Positions 1 through 5,499 of a DNA stretch of 5,501 nucleotides are shown here, piece after piece. This DNA is from Prevotella sp. (GTDB taxonomy: Bacteria; Bacteroidota; Bacteroidia; Bacteroidales; Bacteroidaceae), in the NCBI GenBank assembly GCA_021204605.1, contig JAJPZD010000276.1, positions 1 to 5,501 on the forward strand, given 5' to 3'. Made by a program: the position numbers and the translations under genes. The notes beneath the pieces were generated by a model. That model made no database searches. It saw only the letters and a program-made list of their open reading frames with translations, and was not told the origin of the DNA. Numbering within the stretch: the stretch's first letter is position 1; every line of letters begins with the position of its first letter.

Positions 1-115
1 GGTCTGTTCCGAGATATGCCGTAACCTGTTCTTTCTGCAACAGTTCTTCCGTTCCAGGCATTATCTGACTGAGCATGCCTCGCCATTTCAGCTCCTCAAT
101 AAAATTCTTTTTCAT
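1..115 (-). CDS. tyrS: Tyrosyl-tRNA synthetase, N-terminal fragment (gene runs off the left edge)
   Basis: The enzyme charges tRNA-Tyr with tyrosine in the cytoplasm. Reading leftwards from the ATG at 115-113 gives 38 codons starting MKKNFIEELKWRGML and continuing with a MPGTEELL stretch and QVTAYLGTD. This matches the start of bacterial class I TyrRS as I remember it from Bacteroidetes, where the text continues into the PTADSLHIGHL signature, which lies outside this window. The reading frame is open to the window edge. The gene follows yidD on the same strand after 59 bp, so it may belong to the same transcript or have its own promoter; the gap has no convincing one. The catalytic HIGH and KMSKS motifs cannot be checked here. 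The start is supported by family similarity beginning within the first residues. Confidence 0.9.
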   Translation of the reverse strand, partial: MKKNFIEELKWRGMLSQIMPGTEELLQKEQVTAYLGTD

Positions 116-167
116 CGTATTGTTTTTATCGTTATTATTTTAGTTTTTAATTGAAAAGATACCCCGC

Positions 168-182
168 TGCCATTCTATGGCA
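168..182 (-). other. Short hairpin over the yidD stop codon
   Basis: TGCCAT (168-173) and ATGGCA (177-182) form a perfect 6-bp inverted repeat around a 3-nt loop, with the yidD TAG (177-175) at the loop edge. In the minus-strand transcript it is followed by GCGGGG and only later by a run of four T, so it is a poor intrinsic terminator. It might be a weak pausing or processing site before tyrS, or chance. Confidence 0.3.
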
Positions 183-417
183 CAGGGTCATAACCGCTTC
201 CTCCCCATGGGTTGCACCTCAGTATTCTCCAAACGGCAAGAGCGAGTCCTTTGAATGGACCATGCTTCCTTATCGCTTGAATGGCATATTCCGAACATGT
301 CGGAGTAAAGCGGCAGGACGGTGGAAGATAAGGAGAGATGCATTTGCGGTAGAACAGTATTGGCAGGCAGAGCAACCAAATGAGTACTTGTCTTAGCCAA
401 CTCACAATGCTTTTCAT
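175..417 (-). CDS. yidD: Membrane protein insertion efficiency factor YidD
   Basis: This small (80 aa) membrane-associated protein helps the YidC insertase place proteins in the inner membrane. The sequence has an N-terminal hydrophobic/amphipathic segment (about residues 5-22, WLRQVLIWLLCLPILF). It is followed by the family signature CRFTPTCSEYA (residues 35-45) and the C-terminal block HGPFKGLALAVWRILRCNPW with GGSGYDPVP at the very end. Length and motifs are those of a full YidD. Its ATG overlaps the rnpA stop codon in an ATGA (414-417), so the two genes are probably translationally coupled. rnpA-yidD adjacency is widespread in bacteria, but neither rpmH nor yidC lies in this window. A six-base inverted repeat surrounds the stop codon. 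Confidence 0.96.
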   Translation of the reverse strand: MKSIVSWLRQVLIWLLCLPILFYRKCISPYLPPSCRFTPTCSEYAIQAIRKHGPFKGLALAVWRILRCNPWGGSGYDPVP

Positions 418-824
418 GACTTTTCGATTCTTTCCGACAGCCTTTGGAGCAGGTTTTTAATCCTTTTCTCAACGTCCACTGATTCGTATAGTTTGTCATC
501 AATCCAGATAAACGCCATTGCTATGCCAACGCCTTCATGCCGTTTTAATGTCTTATAGAGTATATATTTATTCTTTCTGTAAGCCTCACGGAGTTGTCTT
601 TTCACACGGTTGCGTTTTATCGCCCTTTTGAAATGCTTTTTTGAGACACTTATTAAGACCTGTGCGGGAGGCACATTTTCACAGTTTTCCGTTTTCATGT
701 AAACAAGCCTTATCGGAAAGGCAGTCAGTGCCCTGCTGCAACCACCACCGAAAAGTCGCTCTATAAGTTTCCTGCTGCAGATGCGCTCCTCTTTTCTGAA
801 AGTCAGAGAGCCGTGTTCTGGCAT
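414..824 (-). CDS. rnpA: Ribonuclease P protein component
   Basis: This is the basic protein subunit of RNase P. It binds the catalytic RNA (rnpB, not in this window) and helps remove the 5' leader from pre-tRNAs. The 136-aa product is close to the usual 110-140 aa. It has the RNA-binding signature KRAIKRNRVKRQLREAYR at residues 66-83, preceded by the strand LISVSKKHF. Near the N-terminus is the typical LTFRKEERICSRKLIERLF segment. The protein is strongly basic. The ATG at 824-822 lies 4 nt beyond the hemD stop codon, and the 3' end overlaps yidD by 4 nt, so it is expressed as part of the hemD-rnpA-yidD unit. In many bacteria rnpA sits beside rpmH near the origin; here its upstream partner is hemD. 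Confidence 0.96.
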   Translation of the reverse strand: MPEHGSLTFRKEERICSRKLIERLFGGGCSRALTAFPIRLVYMKTENCENVPPAQVLISVSKKHFKRAIKRNRVKRQLREAYRKNKYILYKTLKRHEGVGIAMAFIWIDDKLYESVDVEKRIKNLLQRLSERIEKS

Positions 825-828
825 GACA

Positions 829-1575
829 TTATTTATTGTTTTGCAGGAAGTTTTTCAATGCGCTGGTCATGGAAGGGTACTCTTTGGTTGGGGCCTCCAT
901 CCCAACATTTAAGCCCGCATCATGTGCGGCTTTTGCTGTTGCAGGTCCGAAAGTGCCGACTACCACTTTCTCGTTTTTAGTGTCCTTGAATGTTGACTTG
1001 AAAGCGCTGATACCCGATGGGCTGAAGAAGATACACATATCGTAGTCGAATTTCTCTACTTCCTCTTCGGTGAAATCATTGCTTACAGTGCGGTACATCA
1101 CACATTCTGTATGGTTCAGTTTTTTTGAGTCGAGCAGCAACTTCACGCTGTCGTCGTGCACGTCGCTCATAGGGATAAGATACTTTTCAGTTTTGTGTTT
1201 CTGCATGATAGGTATAAGGTCTTGAATCTTGCCTGTCTTGCCAAAGAACACCTTACGCTTACGATACTGGACATATTTCTGGATGTAGAGAGCTATTGTC
1301 TCCGTAACGCAGAAATATTTCATGGTCTCGGGAATTTCTATTCTCAGCTCGTTGGCCAATTTGAAGAAGTGGTCAATGGCGTGTCGCGACGTGAATACAA
1401 TAGAAGTATAGTTGAGAATGCTTATCTTCTGCTGTCGAAATTCCTTTGATGAAATACCCTCAACTTTTATGAACGGGCGGAATACCATTTCCACGTCATA
1501 GTCCCGTTCCATATCATAATACGGCGACTTGTCGCTCGTAGGTTTGGGTTGCGATATTAAAATTCTCTTTACCAT
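829..1575 (-). CDS. hemD: Uroporphyrinogen-III synthase
   Basis: HemD closes the linear tetrapyrrole hydroxymethylbilane into uroporphyrinogen III, the branch point to heme, siroheme and cobalamin. The 248-aa product has the loosely conserved marks of this divergent two-domain family: an N-terminal strand RILISQPKP (4-12), FTSRHAIDHFF (61-71), VTETIA near 90-95, YRTV (161-164), FFSPSGISAF (183-192) and the block GTFGPATAKAAHDAGL (207-222), then APTKEYPSMTSAL (228-240). Length is normal. It starts 3 nt past the DUF4271 stop and ends 4 nt before rnpA, so it is in that operon. Identification rests on motifs and on the DUF4271-hemD pairing known in Bacteroidetes. HemD sequences are poorly conserved, and no other tetrapyrrole gene is in view, so its physiological use in this organism is not established. 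Confidence 0.88.
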   Translation of the reverse strand: MVKRILISQPKPTSDKSPYYDMERDYDVEMVFRPFIKVEGISSKEFRQQKISILNYTSIVFTSRHAIDHFFKLANELRIEIPETMKYFCVTETIALYIQKYVQYRKRKVFFGKTGKIQDLIPIMQKHKTEKYLIPMSDVHDDSVKLLLDSKKLNHTECVMYRTVSNDFTEEEVEKFDYDMCIFFSPSGISAFKSTFKDTKNEKVVVGTFGPATAKAAHDAGLNVGMEAPTKEYPSMTSALKNFLQNNK

Positions 1576-1578
1576 TAC

Positions 1579-2616
1579 TCAAAAACCTATGTTTATCTTA
1601 AAACAGTCTATCATATTTACCAAAGTTCCCCACAAAAAGAGGAGAGGTATTATTTCAAGTGTGCAAAGGTACAAAATTATTTGCAAACAAAATATTTTCT
1701 GTCGGAAAAACGTTACAAAACACTTGTAAAGCAGCAGTATTCTGACAATTATGATTACAAAGCCCAAATAAAGTGCCCCATAAAGTATTGGCATTTCTAT
1801 GTATGAAAGCACCACTACTAATGGGAACAAGGCTATGCCTTCTACGGAGGTGATGAATAGAAATGATTTAAACCAAATCGTGTTGCTTTGTTTGTCGAAG
1901 AATACACTGTTGACAATCCAATACAATAGAGACTTGCCGATGAAATAAAGTGCGAAAACGCAAAAGAAGGCTGTCAACTGCATGTAGTTTGACAGTATGA
2001 AGAATGTAGTGTCAACAAGTTGTTGTGTGAAAATGAAAGATAAAAGAGACAAGAGCAAGCAAGTCTGCAAGACTAAGAACAACTGGAAACGCAGCTCGTT
2101 GGATGTCTCGGTATATTCTGCGGTGTGCCTTCTATGTTCGTTGAAGAAACCTTTTGTCTGGCGGGTTATCAGTCTTCCTGTCTTGGATAAACCTATCAGT
2201 ACAAGAATAAAGCACAACAATAATACCGAAGTTATGACATTGTCATTTCTTATAGTATAAGGGATTGGGTCTCCTGCCACGCCGTTTTGTCCACCTGCTA
2301 TGTTGGAGTTCAATAGGGAATCGGGGAAAAAACAGTTTTCTTTGTAATACAGAGGCATTCCGGTGGAATCACTGTTTTCGGATAGTTCCTCCTCATAAAG
2401 TTGCAGTGTATCAGAGTCGTTTTCAGATGCTTGTATGATATTGTCATCCTGTAAGGATAGTTGTGCTATCGTGTCTTTTTGAGTGTGAGCAGGCAAGGGC
2501 TTAGACAGATTTTGGTGTTGCTGTTGAGCGGCAACCATTTGCCTTTCTGTAGCTGCCGGCTCCGTCACATCATGGTAACCGACCACCTCTGTTGAGTCTG
2601 TCTGGGAAAAAGTCAT
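1579..2616 (-). CDS. DUF4271 family multi-spanning membrane protein, function unknown
   Basis: The 345-aa protein has a polar, Q/S/E/D-rich N-terminal tail (1-126) followed by six hydrophobic segments at about 127-144, 177-197, 209-235, 251-272, 276-297 and 311-332. Basic residues gather in the loops 145-176 (K145, R148, R152, K155, R162, R163, R176), 236-250 and 298-309. By the positive-inside rule this puts both tail and C-terminus outside the cytoplasm. The C-terminal block LYLCTLEIIPLLFLWG (315-330) resembles the conserved end of DUF4271 proteins, a Bacteroidetes family usually next to hemD, as here. No enzymatic motif is visible. The annotated ATG is the only canonical start; the 12 in-frame codons before it, back to the metK stop, also read as hydrophobic (see findings). 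It lies 36 bp after metK and 3 bp before hemD. Its role may involve the membrane or tetrapyrroles, but that is only guilt by association. Confidence 0.88.
   Translation of the reverse strand: MTFSQTDSTEVVGYHDVTEPAATERQMVAAQQQHQNLSKPLPAHTQKDTIAQLSLQDDNIIQASENDSDTLQLYEEELSENSDSTGMPLYYKENCFFPDSLLNSNIAGGQNGVAGDPIPYTIRNDNVITSVLLLCFILVLIGLSKTGRLITRQTKGFFNEHRRHTAEYTETSNELRFQLFLVLQTCLLLSLLSFIFTQQLVDTTFFILSNYMQLTAFFCVFALYFIGKSLLYWIVNSVFFDKQSNTIWFKSFLFITSVEGIALFPLVVVLSYIEMPILYGALYLGFVIIIVRILLLYKCFVTFFRQKIFCLQIILYLCTLEIIPLLFLWGTLVNMIDCFKINIGF
1663..1671 (-). promoter_or_regulatory. Possible internal promoter (-7 element) for hemD-rnpA-yidD
   Basis: Read on the minus strand this is TACCTTTGC, an exact match to the Bacteroidetes -7 consensus TAnnTTTG, with the frequent trailing C. 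It lies inside the 3' end of the DUF4271 gene, about 90 bp before the hemD start. Upstream TTTG copies exist (1684-1687 and 1688-1691) but give spacers of only 12 and 16 bp, shorter than the usual 19 or so. The site also encodes part of a conserved protein block, so chance is a real alternative. Confidence 0.4.
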
Positions 2617-2643
2617 TGAGATGCTTAACGTATTGAGAAACAG

Positions 2644-2652
2644 CCAAATATA
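2644..2652 (-). promoter_or_regulatory. Possible -7 promoter element for the DUF4271-hemD-rnpA-yidD genes
   Basis: The minus strand reads TATATTTGG, matching TAnnTTTG, immediately after the metK stop codon. It lies 29 bp before the DUF4271 ATG, nearly the same distance as between the metK -7 box and the metK ATG (27 bp). No good TTTG is seen at the expected -33 distance, which would fall inside the metK coding end. If it is active, transcription would start near 2638, leaving a leader of about 20 nt. That would favour the annotated ATG at 2616 over any start further upstream. Confidence 0.4.
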
Positions 2653-3912
2653 TTACAGTCCGAAAGCCGCCTTTATCTCATCTATTCTGTCGAGCTTTTC
2701 CCAAGTGAACAGTTCCACATCCATTATTTTCGTTTTATGGTAACGACTGGTGAACGTTTTTCTCTTCATCTCGTTCTTACGTCCCATGTGCCCGTATGCC
2801 GCCGTTTCACTGAATATCGGCTGGCGCAGCTTCAGGGCTGTTTCAATAGCTTTTGGACGGAGGTCAAAGTGAGAGCCTATCCAAGAGGCTATCTCACCAT
2901 CTGTCTTATCAGTGTGATTTTTGCCGTAGGTGTTCACATATATGCTTACCGGTGTGGCGACACCGATGGCGTAGCTCACTTGTACCAATATCTCGTCGGA
3001 CACGCCTGCCGCCACCATGTTTTTGGCTATATATCGCGCGGCGTAGGCTGCGGAACGGTCCACCTTGCTGGAATCCTTCCCTGAGAACGATCCACCGCCA
3101 TGTGCTCCCTTGCCGCCGTAGGTGTCCACGATTATCTTCCTGCCGGTAAGTCCGGTGTCTCCATGTGGGCCGCCGATAACGAATTTGCCGGTCGGGTTCA
3201 CGAAATATTTGATGTCGTCGTTGAACAACGAGAGTACTTTCTCACTCGTAATACTGCTTTTTACACGCGGAATAAGGATGTTTATCACATCCTCCTTTAT
3301 CTTGGCAAGCATCTTTTTGTCGTCTGCGTCAAACTCATCGTGCTGTGTTGACACCACTATCGTGTCTATGCGCCGCGCCGTACCGTTGTCGTCGTATTCC
3401 ACTGTAACCTGACTTTTCGCATCGGGGCGCAGGTAGGTCATCACTTTTCCTTCCTTGCGGATGTCTGCCAATGTCTTCATTATCATGTGCGCAAGGTCGA
3501 GGGATACTGGCATATAGTTGTCTGTCTCATTGCAGGCGTAACCGAACATCATGCCCTGGTCGCCGGCGCCCTGGTTTTCTTCTATACCATTGTCAACACC
3601 CCGGTTTATGTCATCGCTCTGCTCGTGGATGGCGTTGAGAATACCGCAGGAGTCTCCGTCAAACTGGTATTCCGATTTTGTGTAACCGATCTTCTTTATC
3701 GTGTCGCGTGCTATTGTCTGCAAGTCAACATACTCCTCGCTTCTCACCTCTCCGGCTATTATTGCCTGACCGGTGGTAACAAGTGTCTCTACCGCCACTC
3801 TCGCCTTGTCGTCGTATGCTAAAAACTGGTCTAATATCGCATCGGAAATTTGGTCGGCCACCTTGTCAGGATGCCCCTCCGATACTGATTCAGATGTGAA
3901 TAAATATGCCAT
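2653..3912 (-). CDS. metK: S-adenosylmethionine synthetase (methionine adenosyltransferase)
   Basis: MetK makes S-adenosylmethionine from methionine and ATP in the cytoplasm; the product is the main methyl donor. The 419-aa product carries the full family signature set: SEGHPDKVADQISDAILD near the N-terminus (GHPDK at 13-17), the GAGDQG hexapeptide (116-121), NPTGKFVIGGPHGDTGLTGR (239-258) and the glycine-rich GGGSFSGKD (272-280). It is somewhat longer than the roughly 384-aa E. coli enzyme, with a C-terminal stretch (about 376-405) of the kind I recall in Bacteroidetes versions. The frame stays open upstream to an ATG at 4038, but family similarity begins exactly at MAYLFTSESV. A perfect promoter also lies within the would-be extension, so the ATG at 3912 is chosen. 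The gene is divergent from the pectate lyase. Confidence 0.98.
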   Translation of the reverse strand: MAYLFTSESVSEGHPDKVADQISDAILDQFLAYDDKARVAVETLVTTGQAIIAGEVRSEEYVDLQTIARDTIKKIGYTKSEYQFDGDSCGILNAIHEQSDDINRGVDNGIEENQGAGDQGMMFGYACNETDNYMPVSLDLAHMIMKTLADIRKEGKVMTYLRPDAKSQVTVEYDDNGTARRIDTIVVSTQHDEFDADDKKMLAKIKEDVINILIPRVKSSITSEKVLSLFNDDIKYFVNPTGKFVIGGPHGDTGLTGRKIIVDTYGGKGAHGGGSFSGKDSSKVDRSAAYAARYIAKNMVAAGVSDEILVQVSYAIGVATPVSIYVNTYGKNHTDKTDGEIASWIGSHFDLRPKAIETALKLRQPIFSETAAYGHMGRKNEMKRKTFTSRYHKTKIMDVELFTWEKLDRIDEIKAAFGL

Positions 3913-3937
3913 TATAGTCGTGTATTTGATATTAGCT

Positions 3938-3969
3938 GCAAAGTTACGGCAATTATGGTTAACCGCAAA
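3938..3969 (-). promoter_or_regulatory. Bacteroidetes-type promoter of metK
   Basis: On the minus strand, TTTG (3969-3966) is followed after 19 bp by TAACTTTGC (3946-3938). This fits the known Bacteroidetes primary sigma pattern of TTTG near -33 and TAnnTTTG near -7 with the expected spacing. The -7 box ends 27 bp before the metK ATG, which implies a leader of about 20 nt. That is too short for a SAM riboswitch, so metK appears not to be controlled by one here. Confidence 0.75.
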
Positions 3970-4068
3970 GAAATGCAGTGCTTTTTGGTTCTTTTTGTTA
4001 AAGCAGCAAATTATGTTTCTTAAAAACGCCATTAACACTAATAAATTTTATAAATTTCGAGTTTTTGT

Positions 4069-4099
4069 TTTGGCGTATTTATATTTTCACTAAATTTGC
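4069..4099 (+). promoter_or_regulatory. Bacteroidetes-type promoter of the pectate lyase gene
   Basis: TTTG at 4069-4072 is followed after 18 bp by TAAATTTGC at 4091-4099, an exact TAnnTTTG -7 element. Transcription would start near 4105, giving a leader of about 46 nt to the first possible ATG (4151) or about 76 nt to the second (4181). The spacer is one base shorter than that of the metK promoter. A Shine-Dalgarno-like purine run AAAGAGAG lies at 4137-4144, six bases before the ATG at 4151. Confidence 0.7.
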
Positions 4100-4150
4100 A
4101 AGTCCAAAAAATGCGATTGTCAGTTTAATCAATATCAAAGAGAGTTTTTT

Positions 4151-5455
4151 ATGGCAATAAATAAAATAATATATACTACTATGCGAATCTCTAAAACTAC
4201 TTTATTATGCGCCATTGCTACTTTGGCGTTTGCTGTTCCCGGCATGGCACAGATGTCGGAGTACGACTATAATGAGCCGGTAGGGTGGGGAACTGTCGAT
4301 GGTACCATTACCGGAAGTGAGGATGAAAATCCTGTAACGGTAACTACATTGGCTGGACTTAAATCTGCCCTGTCAGGTACTGGCAAGAAAACAATCTTCA
4401 TCAAAGACACAATCGTATTTACCGGATACATCACTCTTAGTAGTGTGAAGAACAAGACTGTCTATGGTCTTCCTGGCTCTGCTCTTGTAAACAATACCCG
4501 GTACGTAGGTATGAAACCAAGTGAGAGCGGATTATTTTATTGCAAGAATTGCAGTAATTTGATTTTCCGTAACGTAACATTCAAGGGTTCTGGAGCGTAT
4601 GACATTGAAGGCTACGACAATCTGGATTTACGTTCTTGTTCGTATATTTGGATTGACCACTGTGATTTCCAGGATGCCACTGACGGATGTCTTGAAATTA
4701 ACCACGGCTCTGATAATATCTGCGTCACATGGTGCCGTTTTCGCTATTTGTTGGAACCTTTGCTCGAAGGATATACAGGCGACAGTGGCGGTGGAGAGCA
4801 CCGTTTCCCATGCCTTTGGGGTAATGGCGATAGCAATGGTTCAGAGGATTCTGGACATCTTAACATCACATGTTACAGTTGTTGGTGGGACTCAGGTTGT
4901 ATGGAGAGAATGCCGAGAGTGCGTTTCGGTAAAGTGCATCTTCTCAACTGCCTCTATACTTGTACAGGCAATAATTATTGCATAGGAACCGGTTATATGA
5001 GTAACATTTATGCAGACAGGTGCTCATTCATTGGTGTAAAGAACTGTTATAAGAACTATGCAACGATCAGTGGATATAAAGATTATAATATGACAATTAC
5101 TGGCTGTTACTACACCAATATATCTGGTAATAATGCTAAAGACTATCAGGTGTGCAGTGGTAGTAACGCTTACTTTGTTCCTTCCGACTATTACACCCTT
5201 GATGGCTATGCTGTAGCTGATGTTAAGGAACAAGTCAGCACATACGCTGGGCCAACATTGAACGTGGTTGAAGGAAAGGGCGTAGTTGTAGATGCAGGTA
5301 TCGGTCAGATTATCAGCAGTGATGCCAGGACGGTTGGTGTAAACTATTATACACCGTCGGGTATGAAGTTGTCGCAGCCGCAGAGGGGCATGAATATTGT
5401 TGTTCGCAAGATGTCCGATGGCACGATAAAGACGACAAAAGAAATTATTAAATAA
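4151..5455 (+). CDS. Secreted pectate lyase, polysaccharide lyase family 1, cysteine-rich
   Basis: This is an exported parallel beta-helix lyase that would cleave de-esterified pectin (polygalacturonate) by beta-elimination, using calcium. The 434-aa product has a signal peptide ending near MAQ (residue 34). The catalytic region carries WIDHC (167-171), the calcium-site motif DGCLE (D178, E182), VTWCRF (192-197), an EHRF loop (216-219) and RMPRVRFGKVHLLNC (253-267), where R253 matches the catalytic arginine of Bacillus PelA-type enzymes. FVPSDYYTLDGYAV with AGPTL (342-370) closes the domain. The last 40 or so residues (VNYYTPSGMKL to KEIIK) resemble the tail of T9SS-exported Bacteroidetes proteins. 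Eighteen cysteines lie between 131 and 335. The ATG at 4151 has a purine-rich site before it; the in-frame ATG at 4181 gives a more ordinary signal peptide (MRISKTTLLCAIATLAFAVPG) and is equally possible. Exact substrate is unproven. Confidence 0.93.
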   Translation: MAINKIIYTTMRISKTTLLCAIATLAFAVPGMAQMSEYDYNEPVGWGTVDGTITGSEDENPVTVTTLAGLKSALSGTGKKTIFIKDTIVFTGYITLSSVKNKTVYGLPGSALVNNTRYVGMKPSESGLFYCKNCSNLIFRNVTFKGSGAYDIEGYDNLDLRSCSYIWIDHCDFQDATDGCLEINHGSDNICVTWCRFRYLLEPLLEGYTGDSGGGEHRFPCLWGNGDSNGSEDSGHLNITCYSCWWDSGCMERMPRVRFGKVHLLNCLYTCTGNNYCIGTGYMSNIYADRCSFIGVKNCYKNYATISGYKDYNMTITGCYYTNISGNNAKDYQVCSGSNAYFVPSDYYTLDGYAVADVKEQVSTYAGPTLNVVEGKGVVVDAGIGQIISSDARTVGVNYYTPSGMKLSQPQRGMNIVVRKMSDGTIKTTKEIIK

Positions 5456-5463
5456 TTGTGGAT

Positions 5464-5499
5464 AAAGGACTGACAGGATAGGGCTTGCCAGTCCTTTTT
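5464..5499 (+). terminator. Intrinsic terminator of the pectate lyase gene
   Basis: A perfect 9-bp inverted repeat, AAAGGACTG (5464-5472) and CAGTCCTTT (5489-5497), encloses a 16-nt loop and runs into a T-run (5495-5499). It begins 9 bp after the stop codon at 5455, so the lyase is most likely transcribed alone. The A-run on the left arm means the hairpin could also act on transcripts coming from the right. Confidence 0.85.

Larger units (their letters stand above)
3913..4150. other. Divergent AT-rich intergenic region between metK and the pectate lyase gene
   Basis: This 238-bp stretch contains two outward-facing promoters (described separately) and no credible gene, tRNA or structured RNA. 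The centre (about 3990-4062) is very AT-rich. The heptamer TAAATTT occurs at 4042-4048 and 4051-4057 and again as the start of the lyase -7 box at 4091-4097. No clear operator palindrome was found, so a specific regulator for the lyase cannot be proposed from this sequence. Confidence 0.6.

Noticed and set aside
154..161. TATCTTTT on the minus strand as a tyrS promoter
   Set aside because: It misses the final G of TAnnTTTG and has no TTTG at the right distance upstream.
188..502. Open frame of 104 codons on the minus strand across yidD and rnpA
   Set aside because: It overlaps two well-supported genes in another frame, resembles no known family and has no start context of its own.
3913..3938. 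SAM riboswitch in front of metK
   Set aside because: The predicted leader is about 20 nt with no room for an aptamer, and no fold resembling one is visible.
3913..4038. In-frame extension of metK upstream to an ATG at 4038
   Set aside because: The 42 extra codons lack family similarity, are AT-rich intergenic sequence and contain a perfect promoter for metK itself; the family's sequence begins at the ATG at 3912.
4111..4128. Five-codon leader ORF (MRLSV) in the lyase 5' leader
   Set aside because: It starts only a few bases after the predicted transcript start, has no ribosome-binding signal and carries no attenuator-like codon run; probably chance.
4751..4759. Loss of the conserved lyase lysine, apparently replaced by E202 in an ungapped alignment
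   Set aside because: The downstream LWGNGD block aligns with the family only if a loop of about 17 residues is inserted, so E202 is probably not the equivalent position; the segment near R218 is more likely.
4599..4985. Plus-strand 128-codon frame inside the pectate lyase gene
   Set aside because: It is a shifted-frame shadow of the catalytic region, which is under clear protein-level conservation in the lyase frame.
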